Shown: positions 1 through 9,631, counted from the first letter of the stretch. The stretch is DNA of 64,000 bases from an uncultured Flavobacteriales bacterium (GCA_903945495.1 CAJAVU010000002.1:1-64000); one strand, 5' to 3'. Made by a program: numbers and translations. Notes: a model not told the origin generated them from the sequence alone.

Positions 1-1056
1 AGTCAGTTTTCAACGCCGTATCTGCCTGAAAATGCTGACATAAGTATTTTAAATGCGGAAAAAGGGAAAATCAATGGGTTTGATTCTAAAGTAAATGCAC
101 TTGTAACAGAAATGGGTGAACATCCAAATTATGTAAACATGAACATGAATACCCAAAAAACGATTGCTGAATTTGGTGTGTTAAATCTGAATAGTGATTA
201 CCGTGTTTTCTCGTTTGCGAATACCTTCAACGAAACTTCAACAAGTTATTTCCACAAAAGCATTGGTGGTTATCATGGTGCGAAATTGAAACGCTTCCAA
301 GAAATTGTTGATTTCCATATTGGTCAAGAATTGCAAATTGTTAATCAATTAATTGGTACTGCGAAAAATGATAAATTGCGCCAGTATGCAATGACTATGC
401 AAATTCCACAAGAAAAAATGCAAGCAGTATTTGATTCGATTAGCGTACCTGAAATTGCTTTGACAAACGAAACACCTGTATTGAACATGTTGAATACAAA
501 ATACATCGTGGTTAACAAGGCAAGTAAAGCAACCTTGAATACAAATGCAAATGGTCCAGCATGGTTCGTTAGCGGAATTAAAAAAGTGAATTCATCCAAT
601 GACGAAATGTTGGGTTTGAATAAATTGAACACGAAAGAAACGGCAATTGTAAATGTGAAAGATGCTGAAATAGAATTGAAAGATACATACGCTTACGATT
701 CTACAGCAAGCATTAAATTGACGAAATACGGAACAAATGAGTTGACTTACGCTGTTAAGACGAAAACAGAATTACCAGCAATTTTTAGTGAAATTTATTA
801 CCCAGAAGGCTGGAATTGCTATGCCGATGGAAAACAATTGAAACCATTCCGTGCAGATTATTTATTGCGTGGAGCGGTAATTCCAGCAGGAACTAAAACA
901 GTTGTATGGAAATTCGAACCAGCATCGTATTACACAGCAAGTAAAATGGCTTTGATTGGCTCGATTCTTTTACTAATGTCAGTTGCGTTCATTTTAGGAA
1001 AAGCATTGATGAGTAGTTTGAAGAAAACAGAAGTGGAAGCTGAAAAGCAAGCTTAA
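1..1056 (+). CDS. YfhO family membrane protein, C-terminal part
   Basis: The frame is open from base 1, so the gene starts outside the window; the ATG at 112 in the ORF track is internal. The visible part resembles the large extracytoplasmic C-terminal domain of YfhO proteins, with the stretch SYFHKSIGGYHGAKLKR, followed by one last membrane helix (MALIGSILLLMSVAFILGKAL) and a short charged tail. YfhO proteins are GT-C-fold membrane proteins linked to glycosylation of cell-envelope polymers. The leg cluster starts 12 bases downstream, so the two may be co-transcribed. The family call is fairly firm; substrate is unknown. Confidence 0.75.
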   Translation, partial: SQFSTPYLPENADISILNAEKGKINGFDSKVNALVTEMGEHPNYVNMNMNTQKTIAEFGVLNLNSDYRVFSFANTFNETSTSYFHKSIGGYHGAKLKRFQEIVDFHIGQELQIVNQLIGTAKNDKLRQYAMTMQIPQEKMQAVFDSISVPEIALTNETPVLNMLNTKYIVVNKASKATLNTNANGPAWFVSGIKKVNSSNDEMLGLNKLNTKETAIVNVKDAEIELKDTYAYDSTASIKLTKYGTNELTYAVKTKTELPAIFSEIYYPEGWNCYADGKQLKPFRADYLLRGAVIPAGTKTVVWKFEPASYYTASKMALIGSILLLMSVAFILGKALMSSLKKTEVEAEKQA

Positions 1057-1068
1057 CGAATAGAACGA

Positions 1069-2256
1069 ATGGATATTCTAGCTCTTTTAGGAAGAAAAAA
1101 ACACCTTTTTGAAAATGACATTGAAGCAAATGCGAATCAATTGTCTAAGCTAGTTAGTGGAAGTACTTTTTTAGTGATTGGTGGAGGTGGATCAATAGGT
1201 CAAGCGGTTGTAAAGGAAATTTTTAAAAGAAATCCCTTAAAATTACACGTTGTCGATATCAATGAAAACAATCTAACTGAATTGGTTCGAGATGTTAGAA
1301 GCACATTTGGCTATATTGAAGGTGATTTTCGCACTTTTGCATTAGATATCGGTTCATCGATTTATGATTCATTTATTGAGAATGATGGAAAGTACGACTA
1401 TGTATTAAATCTCTCAGCATTGAAACATGTTAGAAGTGAAAAAGATCCTTACACATTAATGCGAATGATTGATGTGAACATCTTCAATACGGATAAAACC
1501 TTACTTCAATCGATTCAAAAAGGGACGAAAAAGTATTTTTGCGTATCAACGGATAAGGCAGCAAATCCCGTGAATATGATGGGTGCTTCGAAAAGCATTA
1601 TGGAGCAATTCCTTATGAGAAGAAGTAAGGAAATATCTATTTCAACCGCTCGATTTGCAAATGTTGCTTTTTCTGATGGTTCACTTTTACATAGTTTTAA
1701 TCAGCGAATCCAAAAAAATCAACCGATTGTTGCACCTACTGATGTGAGACGTTATTTTTTAACTCCTCAAGAAAGTGGCGAGTTATGTTTAATGTCCTGT
1801 TTGTTCGGAGAAAATCGTGATATCTATTACCCAAAATTATCCGAAGACAACGACTTGTTGACATTCACTGATATAGCAATTAATTATTTGAAAGAATTAG
1901 GATTTGAACCACATTTGTGTCAATCAGAAGAGGAAGCACGAAGCTCAGTTGAATCGCTAAAATCAGTTGGTAAATGGCCTTGTTATTTTTCTCCAAGTGA
2001 CACCACAGGTGAAAAGGAATATGAAGAATTTTTCACAACCAAAGAAGTATTGGATTTAGCAAAGCACGAAAGTTTTGGTATTATCAAAAATGAGGAATTT
2101 GTTGAAAATGAAAAATTGGATTATTTCTCTTCAATGGTTGAATCAATGAAAGAAAAGGGATCTTGGGAAAAGCAAGAACTGGTAAAGTTATTCAGAGAAA
2201 TGCTTCCAGATTTAGAGTACGAAGACAAAGGGAAATATTTGGATTCTAAAATGTAA
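1069..2256 (+). CDS. legB: NDP-sugar 4,6-dehydratase, LegB-like (polysaccharide biosynthesis, CapD/FlaA1 type)
   Basis: Short-chain dehydrogenase fold. A glycine-rich NAD(P) loop GGGGSIGQAVVKEI lies near residue 38, and STDKAANPVNMMGASK carries the TDKA motif and the catalytic lysine. The usual tyrosine of YxxxK is replaced by methionine, as is normal in the FlaA1/PglF/LegB branch. The C-terminus is longer than in minimal SDRs. As first gene of a seven-gene block with LegC, LegH, LegI, LegG, PtmE and LegF homologues, its probable job is making the 4-keto-6-deoxy sugar from an NDP-GlcNAc. With a PtmE-like gene in the cluster the substrate may be GDP-linked rather than UDP-linked; that is inference. 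Confidence 0.75.
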   Translation: MDILALLGRKKHLFENDIEANANQLSKLVSGSTFLVIGGGGSIGQAVVKEIFKRNPLKLHVVDINENNLTELVRDVRSTFGYIEGDFRTFALDIGSSIYDSFIENDGKYDYVLNLSALKHVRSEKDPYTLMRMIDVNIFNTDKTLLQSIQKGTKKYFCVSTDKAANPVNMMGASKSIMEQFLMRRSKEISISTARFANVAFSDGSLLHSFNQRIQKNQPIVAPTDVRRYFLTPQESGELCLMSCLFGENRDIYYPKLSEDNDLLTFTDIAINYLKELGFEPHLCQSEEEARSSVESLKSVGKWPCYFSPSDTTGEKEYEEFFTTKEVLDLAKHESFGIIKNEEFVENEKLDYFSSMVESMKEKGSWEKQELVKLFREMLPDLEYEDKGKYLDSKM

Positions 2257-2257
2257 A

Positions 2258-3418
2258 ATGAAACAAATGAGCGATTCAAAAATTGATCAAATTGTACAGA
2301 TCATCAAAGATGAATTTGCTACAGATAAATTTATTCCTCTTCACGAGCCCTATTTCGGTGGAAATGAAAAAAAATACCTAGAAGAATGTATTGATAGTAC
2401 GTTCGTTTCTAGTGTTGGACCTTTTGTTGATCTTTTTGAACAGCGAATTGCAGAAATAACAGAAACAAAAAAAGGAGTTGCTGTTGTGAATGGAACGGCT
2501 GGTTTACAAGTTGCGTTGCGCTTAGTTGGTGTTCAAGCAAATGATGAAGTTTTAACGCAAGCTTTGACATTTATCGCAACTGCCAATGCAATAAACTACA
2601 ATCAAGCAAAACCCGTTTTTATTGATGTTGATCGCGACACAATGGGCTTGTCTCCAAGTGCATTGAACGCATTTTTAGAAGAATTTGGTGAGTTGCGTGA
2701 AGGTTCTACATTTAATAAGAAAACAGGGAAAAGAATTGGAGCGTGTGTTGTTATGCACACTTTTGGTTTTCCGGCTAGAATTGAAGAATTAGTTGCCATT
2801 TGTGACGCATGGAAAATTCCATTGGTGGAAGATGCCGCTGAGTCACTTGGAAGTACGGTCAATGGAAAAGCCTTAGGAGGATTCGGACAAGTTGGTGTGC
2901 TTTCATTTAACGGTAACAAGATTATAACATCTGGTGGAGGAGGAGCAATTGTTTCAAATGATGTAGAATTGGCAATAAAAGCGAAGTATTTAACGACAAC
3001 GGCAAAAGTTCCTCATCCGTATGAATATGTGCACGATGAGTTAGGATATAATTTTAGAATGCCAAATATCAATGCCGCACTTATTTGTGCCCAGTTGGAG
3101 CAACTTGATTTCTTTTTGAAGAAGAAACGTGAGTTGGCATTGGCTTATAAATCTAGATTTGATCAGTTGGGTGTCAATTTTCGATGGGAATTACCGAATA
3201 CACAACCGAATTATTGGTTAATGTGTGTCGAATTGGAAAATTTGGATGAACGTAACTTATTTCTGAAAGAATCGAATAATTCGAATGCGATGACACGTCC
3301 TATTTGGCAGTTAATGAATAAATTGCCGATGTACAAGGAATGTCAACATGACGGATTGGAAAATTCACTTTATTTAGAAGATCGAATTGTAAATATTCCA
3401 AGTAGCGTAAGAAAATGA
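2258..3418 (+). CDS. legC: DegT/DnrJ/EryC1 aminotransferase, LegC-like
   Basis: PLP-dependent sugar aminotransferase of 386 residues, the usual size. It has VVNGTAGLQVALRLVGV near the N-terminus, VEDAAESLGS, and SFNGNKIITSGGGGA with the PLP lysine. It would aminate C4 of the 4-keto-6-deoxy-NDP-GlcNAc made by the upstream dehydratase. The ATG lies just after the legB stop, and its stop overlaps the next start (ATGA), which indicates translational coupling. LegC enzymes keep their own subgroup within DegT proteins; I infer the subgroup from context. Confidence 0.78.
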   Translation: MKQMSDSKIDQIVQIIKDEFATDKFIPLHEPYFGGNEKKYLEECIDSTFVSSVGPFVDLFEQRIAEITETKKGVAVVNGTAGLQVALRLVGVQANDEVLTQALTFIATANAINYNQAKPVFIDVDRDTMGLSPSALNAFLEEFGELREGSTFNKKTGKRIGACVVMHTFGFPARIEELVAICDAWKIPLVEDAAESLGSTVNGKALGGFGQVGVLSFNGNKIITSGGGGAIVSNDVELAIKAKYLTTTAKVPHPYEYVHDELGYNFRMPNINAALICAQLEQLDFFLKKKRELALAYKSRFDQLGVNFRWELPNTQPNYWLMCVELENLDERNLFLKESNNSNAMTRPIWQLMNKLPMYKECQHDGLENSLYLEDRIVNIPSSVRK

Positions 3419-4050
3419 AAAACGATCAAAAAATATATCTATTAGGAATGTCAGGCCATGCGTTGAGTGTTATTGATGCACTGCAATCGAATAAACAAGT
3501 TCCATCGGGATATTTTGATCAACTAGAAAATAAAAATTCATTCATCACTTTCCTAGGACCTGAGTCTAAAGAGAAGTGTGGTGAATACCTTGAATCAGAT
3601 GAAATTTTGTTTCCTTCTGTTGGATCAAATCACCTAAGAAAGAAAATGGTGAATTTGATTGAAGACTTGGAATACCATCAAATGGTTATTTCACATCGGC
3701 AAACGATAGTGAGCGAAACGGCTAAAATTGGTTTGTCTACTTTTCTTTCTGCAGGGTCAATTGTAAATGCACACGCACGTATTGGAAAAGGAGTGATAAT
3801 TAATACGGGAGCAATTATTGAACATGAATGTGAAATTGCTGATTTTGTGCATATTGGACCTGGAGCAGTGCTAGCAGGTGACGTTTCTATTGGTGAATTA
3901 TCATTCATTGGAGCAAATGCTACCGTTAAACAAGGTGTTAAAATTGGCAGTAATGTCGTTGTTGGTGCTGGATCTGTAGTTTTAAAAGATATCCCTGATA
4001 ATTGTGTTTACGTCGGTAATCCAGCAAAATACTTAAAGGCAAATGACTAA
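3415..4050 (+). CDS. legH: NeuD/PglD-type sugar O/N-acyltransferase, LegH-like
   Basis: A 211-residue protein with an N-terminal nucleotide-sugar binding segment (LLGMSGHALSVIDAL) and a C-terminal left-handed beta-helix of hexapeptide repeats (IGKGVIINTGAIIEHECEI, IGPGAVLAGDVSIGE, IGANATVKQGVKIGSNVVVGAGSVV). This architecture is shared by PglD, NeuD and LegH. Placed after a 4-aminotransferase, it most likely acetylates the 4-amino group using acetyl-CoA. Start overlaps the legC stop (ATGA) and its own end overlaps the next start by 8 bases. Confidence 0.72.
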   Translation: MKNDQKIYLLGMSGHALSVIDALQSNKQVPSGYFDQLENKNSFITFLGPESKEKCGEYLESDEILFPSVGSNHLRKKMVNLIEDLEYHQMVISHRQTIVSETAKIGLSTFLSAGSIVNAHARIGKGVIINTGAIIEHECEIADFVHIGPGAVLAGDVSIGELSFIGANATVKQGVKIGSNVVVGAGSVVLKDIPDNCVYVGNPAKYLKAND

Positions 4051-5065
4051 GGTATTTATCATAGCAGAAGCTGGTGTAAATCACAATGGTGATTTAGACA
4101 AAGCACTTCAATTAATTAATGTAGCCGCTGAAGCGGGTGCCGATTGCGTAAAATTTCAAACATTTAAGGCTGAAAAATTGGTTTCAAGTTCTGCCCAAAA
4201 AGCAGAATATCAACAATCGAATTTACCTTCTGAAGATAATAGCCAATTGGCGATGTTGAAGAAATTGGAATTGTCAGAAGCATGGCATCATCAATTGAAA
4301 GCGCAAGCAGATTCAAAAGGAATTTTATTTGCTTCTACTGGATTTGACGAAGATAGTGTTGCTTTTTTGGATCAAATGGGTCAACCATTTTTCAAAATTC
4401 CTTCTGGTGAAATAACAAATAAACCCTTAATTGAATTTATCGCTAACCGTGGAAAGGAAATAATTCTTTCAACTGGAATGGCAACGATGAAGGAAATCGA
4501 GGATGCCGTTCTCTTGCTAGAAAAGCAAGGAGTTGACAAAAACCATATTACTGTTTTACATTGCAATACAGAATATCCAACACCAATGAAGGATGTGAAT
4601 CTTCGAGCGATGTTAACAATTCAAGATAAGCTAGGTGTAAAAATTGGATATTCCGATCATACATTAGGAATTGAAGTTCCAATTGCTGCAGTTGCGTTGG
4701 GTGCAAAAGTGATAGAGAAACATTTTACCTTGGATCGTGCGTTATCAGGTCCAGATCATGCGGCATCGCTTGAACCTTCAGAACTCAAAGCAATGGTTGC
4801 TGCAATTCGAAATATTGAGTTAGCAATCAGCGGATCGGGAATAAAAGAACCCAGTCCATCCGAATTAAAAAACATGGTGGTTGCTCGAAAAAGCATTCAT
4901 TATGCGAAGGATTTAACTGAAAATCACATTGTTTCAATTAACGATTTGGTTATGAAACGTCCTGGAGATGGCGTTTCTCCGATGGTGTTAGATGACATTA
5001 TCGGTAAACGTATCAGCCGATTGGTTAAAGAAGGGGATCAAGTTTCTTGGGAGGACATTCAATGA
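4043..5065 (+). CDS. legI: Nonulosonic acid synthase (NeuB family), LegI-like
   Basis: Full-length NeuB family protein: TIM barrel starting IIAEAGVNHNGDLDKALQLI with GADCVKFQTF, then GYSDHTLGIEVPIAAVALGA and EKHFTLDRALSGPDHAASLEP, and a C-terminal SAF (antifreeze-like) domain (ARKSIHYAKDL, KRPGDGVSP, IIGKRISRLVKEGDQV). It condenses phosphoenolpyruvate with a 6-carbon amino sugar to give a nonulosonic acid. NeuB, PseI and LegI look alike; the neighbouring LegB/LegC/LegH/LegG set argues for legionaminic acid over sialic or pseudaminic acid. Confidence 0.85.
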   Translation: MTKVFIIAEAGVNHNGDLDKALQLINVAAEAGADCVKFQTFKAEKLVSSSAQKAEYQQSNLPSEDNSQLAMLKKLELSEAWHHQLKAQADSKGILFASTGFDEDSVAFLDQMGQPFFKIPSGEITNKPLIEFIANRGKEIILSTGMATMKEIEDAVLLLEKQGVDKNHITVLHCNTEYPTPMKDVNLRAMLTIQDKLGVKIGYSDHTLGIEVPIAAVALGAKVIEKHFTLDRALSGPDHAASLEPSELKAMVAAIRNIELAISGSGIKEPSPSELKNMVVARKSIHYAKDLTENHIVSINDLVMKRPGDGVSPMVLDDIIGKRISRLVKEGDQVSWEDIQ

Positions 5066-6171
5066 AAATAGCAGTTTTAACGAGTTCAAGAGCCGATTAC
5101 GGGATCTATCAACCTTTATTAAAGCGGTTGAAAACAGATGATTCAATTGAGTTATCGATTATTGCTTTTGGTTCTCATTGTTCTGAAAAATTTGGCAATA
5201 CAGTCAATCAAATTGAGGAAGATGGATTTAAGGTTTTGTACAAAATTTCGAATTTAGTAGATGGTGATGCACCAATAGATATTGCTAATTCGTATGCCAA
5301 AACAGTTTCGTTATTCGCCGATTTTTGGGCAAATCACTTAGATTTTGATTGGGTTTTATGCCTTGGAGATCGTTTTGAAATGGCGGGGGCTGTGAATGCC
5401 GGAATTCCTTTTGGAGTTAATTTTGCGCACATTCATGCCGGTGAAACAACACTCGGTGCAATCGACAATATTTATCGCCATCAAATAAGTTTAGCCTCGA
5501 AATTACATTTTGTAGCAACAGAAAGTTATGCAGAACGCATTCATGCTTTGATTGGTGAAATGGGTACGACAGAATTGGTTGGTTCCTTGAGTTTAGAAAA
5601 TATTGAAACAATTCCTTTTTTAAGTAAACATGAGTTCAACGAAAAATGGAATATCGATTTAGAAATTCCAACAATTCTAATGACGATTCATCCGGAGACG
5701 GTTGATTATGCGCAAAACACTGAATTTATTGAGGAATTGAAATTGACCATTCCAGAACTTTTAGTGGATCATCAACTGGTTGTAACACTGCCAAATGCAG
5801 ATACTTTTGGATCCTTGTTCCGCGCTTTTTTCCATGAAATAAAACAGCTTTATCCTGAAAAGGTTTGTTTGATTGAAAACTTTGGAACGCAATCGTATTT
5901 TACGTGTATGAAATACACTGATTTACTGATTGGAAATACGTCAAGTGGAATCATCGAAGCAGCTACATTTGGAAAGTTTGTGATTAACTTAGGAAACAGA
6001 CAAGGTGGGCGAGCATGTTCTGAAAATGTGGTAACTGTGCCATTTAAACATTTAGCGATTCTACAAGAATTCACTAAATTGAAAGGAAAAATATATACAG
6101 GTTCCAATTGTTATTATCAAAAGGATTCGGCAAATAAGGTACTTGAACGATTAAAAAAAGAACGACAATGA
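5062..6171 (+). CDS. legG: Hydrolysing NDP-sugar 2-epimerase (NeuC family), LegG-like
   Basis: Start moved from the TTG at 5047 to the ATG at 5062: the protein then begins MKIAVLTSSRADYGIYQPLL, typical for NeuC, and the bases before it (GGGAGGAC) look like a ribosome binding site. It overlaps the legI stop by 4 bases. Motifs: LGDRFEMAGAV, HIHAGETTLGAIDNIYRHQI and GNTSSGIIEAATFGK. NeuC enzymes release NDP and invert C2, yielding the free manno-configured sugar used by the synthase. Here the product would be 2,4-diacetamido-2,4,6-trideoxymannose. Confidence 0.82.
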   Translation: MKIAVLTSSRADYGIYQPLLKRLKTDDSIELSIIAFGSHCSEKFGNTVNQIEEDGFKVLYKISNLVDGDAPIDIANSYAKTVSLFADFWANHLDFDWVLCLGDRFEMAGAVNAGIPFGVNFAHIHAGETTLGAIDNIYRHQISLASKLHFVATESYAERIHALIGEMGTTELVGSLSLENIETIPFLSKHEFNEKWNIDLEIPTILMTIHPETVDYAQNTEFIEELKLTIPELLVDHQLVVTLPNADTFGSLFRAFFHEIKQLYPEKVCLIENFGTQSYFTCMKYTDLLIGNTSSGIIEAATFGKFVINLGNRQGGRACSENVVTVPFKHLAILQEFTKLKGKIYTGSNCYYQKDSANKVLERLKKERQ

Positions 6172-7211
6172 ATTGGCAACAACATATTATTCCAGCAGAG
6201 ACTTCAATCAAAGAAGCGATGGGGAAATTGGATATTCTTGGTCTAGATGCTTTATTGTTTATACATGATACGAAAGTAGAATTGATTGGTTCTATTACGG
6301 ATGGTGATATTCGACGTGGATTATTAGCCGGTTTTTCAATTGAAGCAACGGTTGTTGATGTTTGTAAAAAAAATCCACGCTTCATTCGTGAAAATGAGAA
6401 ATCGATTCACAAACTAATCGAATTTAGAGAGAAGAATCTGAAGATTATACCCGTTTTAGCAGCTGAAACAAACCGAATTATAGATGTAATTAATTTCCGA
6501 TTAAAGCGTTCGTTTTTACCGATTGATGCCGTAATTATGGCAGGTGGAGAAGGGCAGCGTTTACGCCCTTTAACGGAAACAACGCCAAAACCATTGCTGA
6601 AAGTGGGTGACAAACCAATCATTGAACATACCATCGATCGATTAGCCTTTTTTGGATTAAAGAATTTATGGTTGTCTGTCAATTATTTAGCTGAACAAAT
6701 TGAACAGTTTGTAATTGATAAACCGAAGGATATTTCAATTCGCTTGGTGAAAGAAACAAAGCCTTTGGGAACAATTGGATCCATTTCGTTAATCGATACG
6801 TTTTTCAACGATTACATTTTATTGTGCAATTCAGATTTGCTGACAAACGTTGATTTTGAAGCATTTTTCCTTGACTTTGTTGATACAAATGCTGACTTGA
6901 GTGTTGTTACCATTCCATACAATGTAGACATTCCGTATGCCGTTTTAGAAGTTGAAAATGGATTGATTTCTGATTTCAAAGAAAAACCAACGTATACCTA
7001 TTATTCGAACGGAGGAATTTATTTGATGAAACGCGAAATGCTGCAGTTCATTCCTAAGAGCGAAGTGTTTTCCGCAACCGATTTCATGAGCAAACTAATT
7101 GAAGAAAAGAAAAGCGTTCGTTCCTATCCGCATTATGGCTACTGGTTGGACATCGGAAAGCACGATGATTTCAAAAAAGCGCAAGAGGATGTCAAATTAT
7201 TAAAATTTTAA
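6168..7211 (+). CDS. ptmE: CBS-domain sugar-1-phosphate nucleotidyltransferase, PtmE-like
   Basis: Two parts: a CBS pair over about residues 1-115 (LIGSITDGDIRRGLL, KIIPVLAAETNRIIDVINF) and an NTP-transferase domain starting DAVIMAGGEGQRLRPLTETTPKPLLKVGDKPIIEH. In Campylobacter jejuni PtmE is a glucosamine-1-phosphate guanylyltransferase that starts the GDP-linked legionaminic acid route and sits beside neuB2/neuC2 homologues, the same arrangement as here. A GDP-based pathway is therefore the best guess. ATGA overlap with legG. Confidence 0.72.
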   Translation: MNWQQHIIPAETSIKEAMGKLDILGLDALLFIHDTKVELIGSITDGDIRRGLLAGFSIEATVVDVCKKNPRFIRENEKSIHKLIEFREKNLKIIPVLAAETNRIIDVINFRLKRSFLPIDAVIMAGGEGQRLRPLTETTPKPLLKVGDKPIIEHTIDRLAFFGLKNLWLSVNYLAEQIEQFVIDKPKDISIRLVKETKPLGTIGSISLIDTFFNDYILLCNSDLLTNVDFEAFFLDFVDTNADLSVVTIPYNVDIPYAVLEVENGLISDFKEKPTYTYYSNGGIYLMKREMLQFIPKSEVFSATDFMSKLIEEKKSVRSYPHYGYWLDIGKHDDFKKAQEDVKLLKF

Positions 7212-7212
7212 G

Positions 7213-7914
7213 ATGAATCTGAAAGAGGTACTTGTTGTTATTCCTGCTCGAAAAGGTTCAAAAGGAATTCCCGGGAAAAACAAGAAATTGTTAAATGGAA
7301 AGCCGCTTATAGCTTATACAATTGAAGCAGCTTTGGGAATCTTTGAAAAGGAACAAATTTGTATTTCGACAGATGACGAAGACATTGTTCAATTAGCTGA
7401 ATCGTATGGTATTTCAGTGCCTTTTTTGAGACCAGAAGAAATTTCAACGGATACAGCAGGTTCTCAAGAGGTTTTAATTCATGCGTATGAATTTTATCGT
7501 GAAAAAGGTTTTGATGCAGCGGTTGTTTGTCTATTACAAGCCACTTCACCGTTTAGAACAACCAAGCATATCTCCGAAGCAACAAATGCATATTCAACAG
7601 ACTGTGACATGCTTGTTTCAGTTGTGGAGTCGAAGGCAAATCCTTATTTCAATTTAATGGAAGAAAATGCAAAAGGATTTTTATCAAAAAGTAAAATAGG
7701 AGATTATAAAACCCGTCAAGAAGCTCCAAAAGTATACGAGTTGAATGGAGCAATTTATTTCATTACGATTCAATCACTTTTAAGCCAACCGATCTCATCG
7801 TTTTCTAAAATACGTAAATATGTCATGTCGACCGAATCTTCTGTCGATTTAGATGTGCCAGCAGATTGGGTATATGCAGAGTTTTTGTGTAATAATGGTG
7901 TAAATTATAAATGA
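7213..7914 (+). CDS. legF: CMP-nonulosonic acid cytidylyltransferase, LegF-like
   Basis: A 233-residue cytidylyltransferase (NeuA/PseF/LegF family) with the N-terminal nucleotide loop VVIPARKGSKGIPGKNKKLLNGKPLIAYTIEAAL, LLQATSPFRTTKHI, and ETKxNP-like VVESKANPYFNL. It activates the nonulosonic acid with CTP so that it can be transferred. It begins two bases after ptmE. This completes the biosynthetic block; 51 bases of non-coding DNA follow. Confidence 0.83.
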   Translation: MNLKEVLVVIPARKGSKGIPGKNKKLLNGKPLIAYTIEAALGIFEKEQICISTDDEDIVQLAESYGISVPFLRPEEISTDTAGSQEVLIHAYEFYREKGFDAAVVCLLQATSPFRTTKHISEATNAYSTDCDMLVSVVESKANPYFNLMEENAKGFLSKSKIGDYKTRQEAPKVYELNGAIYFITIQSLLSQPISSFSKIRKYVMSTESSVDLDVPADWVYAEFLCNNGVNYK

Positions 7915-7965
7915 CAAGAATAGATGATTGATTATTTAATTCTACTTCTAATTTTTTAATGTTCA

Positions 7966-8637
7966 ATGAAGATTACATTTATTACGGATAGTTATGGTGG
8001 AATTCGGATACACGATAACATAGAAGAAGTTAGTGAAAAACAAACTTTTCCAGCCCTCTGTAAAGCAGAATTTATAAAAAAAGGTCATGAGGTTAGTATT
8101 GATTATGCATCCTATCGCAAAGTGACGGATTTGTCAACAATTATGGACAAATACAAAGAGTCCGATTTATTTATTCTTCATGCTGGCATCGTTGATGCCT
8201 ATCCGAGGCCTCTAAATCAAAGACTTACAATGTCAAAAGCTTATTTGCCAAACATTCTTCGCAGATTAATACGTATTAGGAGAAAGTTTGTTATCAACTA
8301 TATTTATAACAAGCCTTGGACTTCAGAGAAGGATTATTTTGATGCGATACGTTTTATTTGTAAGAATTATAAAACAAAAATGCTTTGGATAAATGTCCCG
8401 AAGGTAATTCAAAGGCAAGAAAAAGAAACACCTGGTTCAAACAAAGCTATAGGGGAATATAATGGCATTTTAAATGAAGCATTAAAAAACTATCAGCATT
8501 GCACCGTATTAAATATCAATCAATTGTTGTGTGATCAAAATGATTTTGAATCATTTTTTCATCCTATAGATTCTCATCTTAACATAAAAGGAAACAAATT
8601 TTATGCTGATGAAATTCTTAAATATTTAGACCTTTAA
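7966..8637 (+). CDS. SGNH/GDSL-like hydrolase in glycan cluster
   Basis: A 223-residue protein with no signal peptide. It has an N-terminal block-I-like TDSYGG (possible nucleophile Ser9), LFILHAGIVDAYPRPL in the position of block III, and HPIDSHLNIKGNKFYADEIL, a good match to the block V Asp-x-His and its surroundings. SGNH proteins in surface-glycan loci remove or move acyl groups. Its placement directly after legF suggests it edits O- or N-acyl groups on the nonulosonic acid; this is inference. Block II (Gly) is not obvious to me. Confidence 0.55.
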   Translation: MKITFITDSYGGIRIHDNIEEVSEKQTFPALCKAEFIKKGHEVSIDYASYRKVTDLSTIMDKYKESDLFILHAGIVDAYPRPLNQRLTMSKAYLPNILRRLIRIRRKFVINYIYNKPWTSEKDYFDAIRFICKNYKTKMLWINVPKVIQRQEKETPGSNKAIGEYNGILNEALKNYQHCTVLNINQLLCDQNDFESFFHPIDSHLNIKGNKFYADEILKYLDL

Positions 8638-8665
8638 TTCATTTTTCAATCGAAATCGTTTGCTG

Positions 8666-9631
8666 ATGCACAAAATAATCATAATCGGAGCAGGAGAACT
8701 TGGTAGTAGACATTTACAATCACTTGTCAATGTGGCTCAAAAAATTGAAATAGAAGTTGTAGATACGTCATTGGAATCTTTAGAAAATGCGAAAAAACGT
8801 TTCAATGATGTAAACTCACATTTCAAAGTTGAAATTTCATTTAAAACTAAAATTTCTGATTTATCAAAAAACATTGATATTGCAATTATTGCGACCAATT
8901 CAAAAGTTCGCAAATTGGTTATTCAGCAGCTTGTTTCGCATGCCACAGTGAAGTATTTAATACTTGAAAAGGTTTTATTTACAAAAGTTATTGATTATGA
9001 TGAAATTTCACAATTATTAAGGATCAACAAGGTTAAAACTTGGGTGAATTGTCCTAGAAGAATGATGCAAGTTTACCAAAATTTAAAGAAGGAGATTACA
9101 GGAACAATTCAATTAAGCGTTACTGGTAGTAATTGGGGCTTAGGTTGCAATGGGATACATTTCCTAGATTTGTTTGCTTTTTTATCAAATTCCAAAAAAA
9201 TAGTTCTGACGAATAATTTAATCGATGAAACAATAATTGAAAGTAAACGAAAAGGTTTTGATGAGTTTACAGGAACTATTACAGGTGAATCTGAAAACAA
9301 CACTTTTCAAATAACTTCACTTTCCTCTGGGAATTCGCCAATTTCGGTAACAATAATGACACAAAATACCTGTTATCAAATTCAAGAAGGGCCAACCGGA
9401 ACACTTATTAAACGTAATCTTGAAAATCAATTGTACTTAGAAGAACAAAAATTTAGTATGCCGTTTCAAAGTCAATTGACAAATATAGTCGTCGATCAAT
9501 TGATTGAAAATGGAGATTGTAATTTAACAACTTTGGAAGAATCTTCAAATTTACACTTGGAGTTTCTATCTAACTTTATTTCATTTTTACAAAATAAAAA
9601 TAAAACTATTGACGAATGTTTGATAACCTAA
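8666..9631 (+). CDS. Gfo/Idh/MocA-like oxidoreductase, divergent
   Basis: Start taken at the ATG at 8666 rather than the TTG at 8660, giving MHKIIIIGAGELGSRHLQSL, a Rossmann NAD(P) loop at the very N-terminus. The family's EKP motif is altered to LEKVL, and the later catalytic region reads NCPRRMMQVYQNL, so it may have unusual or reduced dehydrogenase activity. Its end overlaps the next oxidoreductase by 16 bases. Likely role: oxidation, reduction or isomerisation of a sugar in the nonulosonic acid pathway, or of a second glycan sugar. Substrate unknown. Confidence 0.6.
   Translation: MHKIIIIGAGELGSRHLQSLVNVAQKIEIEVVDTSLESLENAKKRFNDVNSHFKVEISFKTKISDLSKNIDIAIIATNSKVRKLVIQQLVSHATVKYLILEKVLFTKVIDYDEISQLLRINKVKTWVNCPRRMMQVYQNLKKEITGTIQLSVTGSNWGLGCNGIHFLDLFAFLSNSKKIVLTNNLIDETIIESKRKGFDEFTGTITGESENNTFQITSLSSGNSPISVTIMTQNTCYQIQEGPTGTLIKRNLENQLYLEEQKFSMPFQSQLTNIVVDQLIENGDCNLTTLEESSNLHLEFLSNFISFLQNKNKTIDECLIT

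Noticed and set aside
4043-5065. Sialic acid (NeuB) or pseudaminic acid (PseI) synthase
   Set aside because: The dehydratase, aminotransferase, acetyltransferase and NeuC-type epimerase together fit legionaminic acid; sialic acid needs no LegB/LegC and the pseudaminic route uses PseG, which is not seen.
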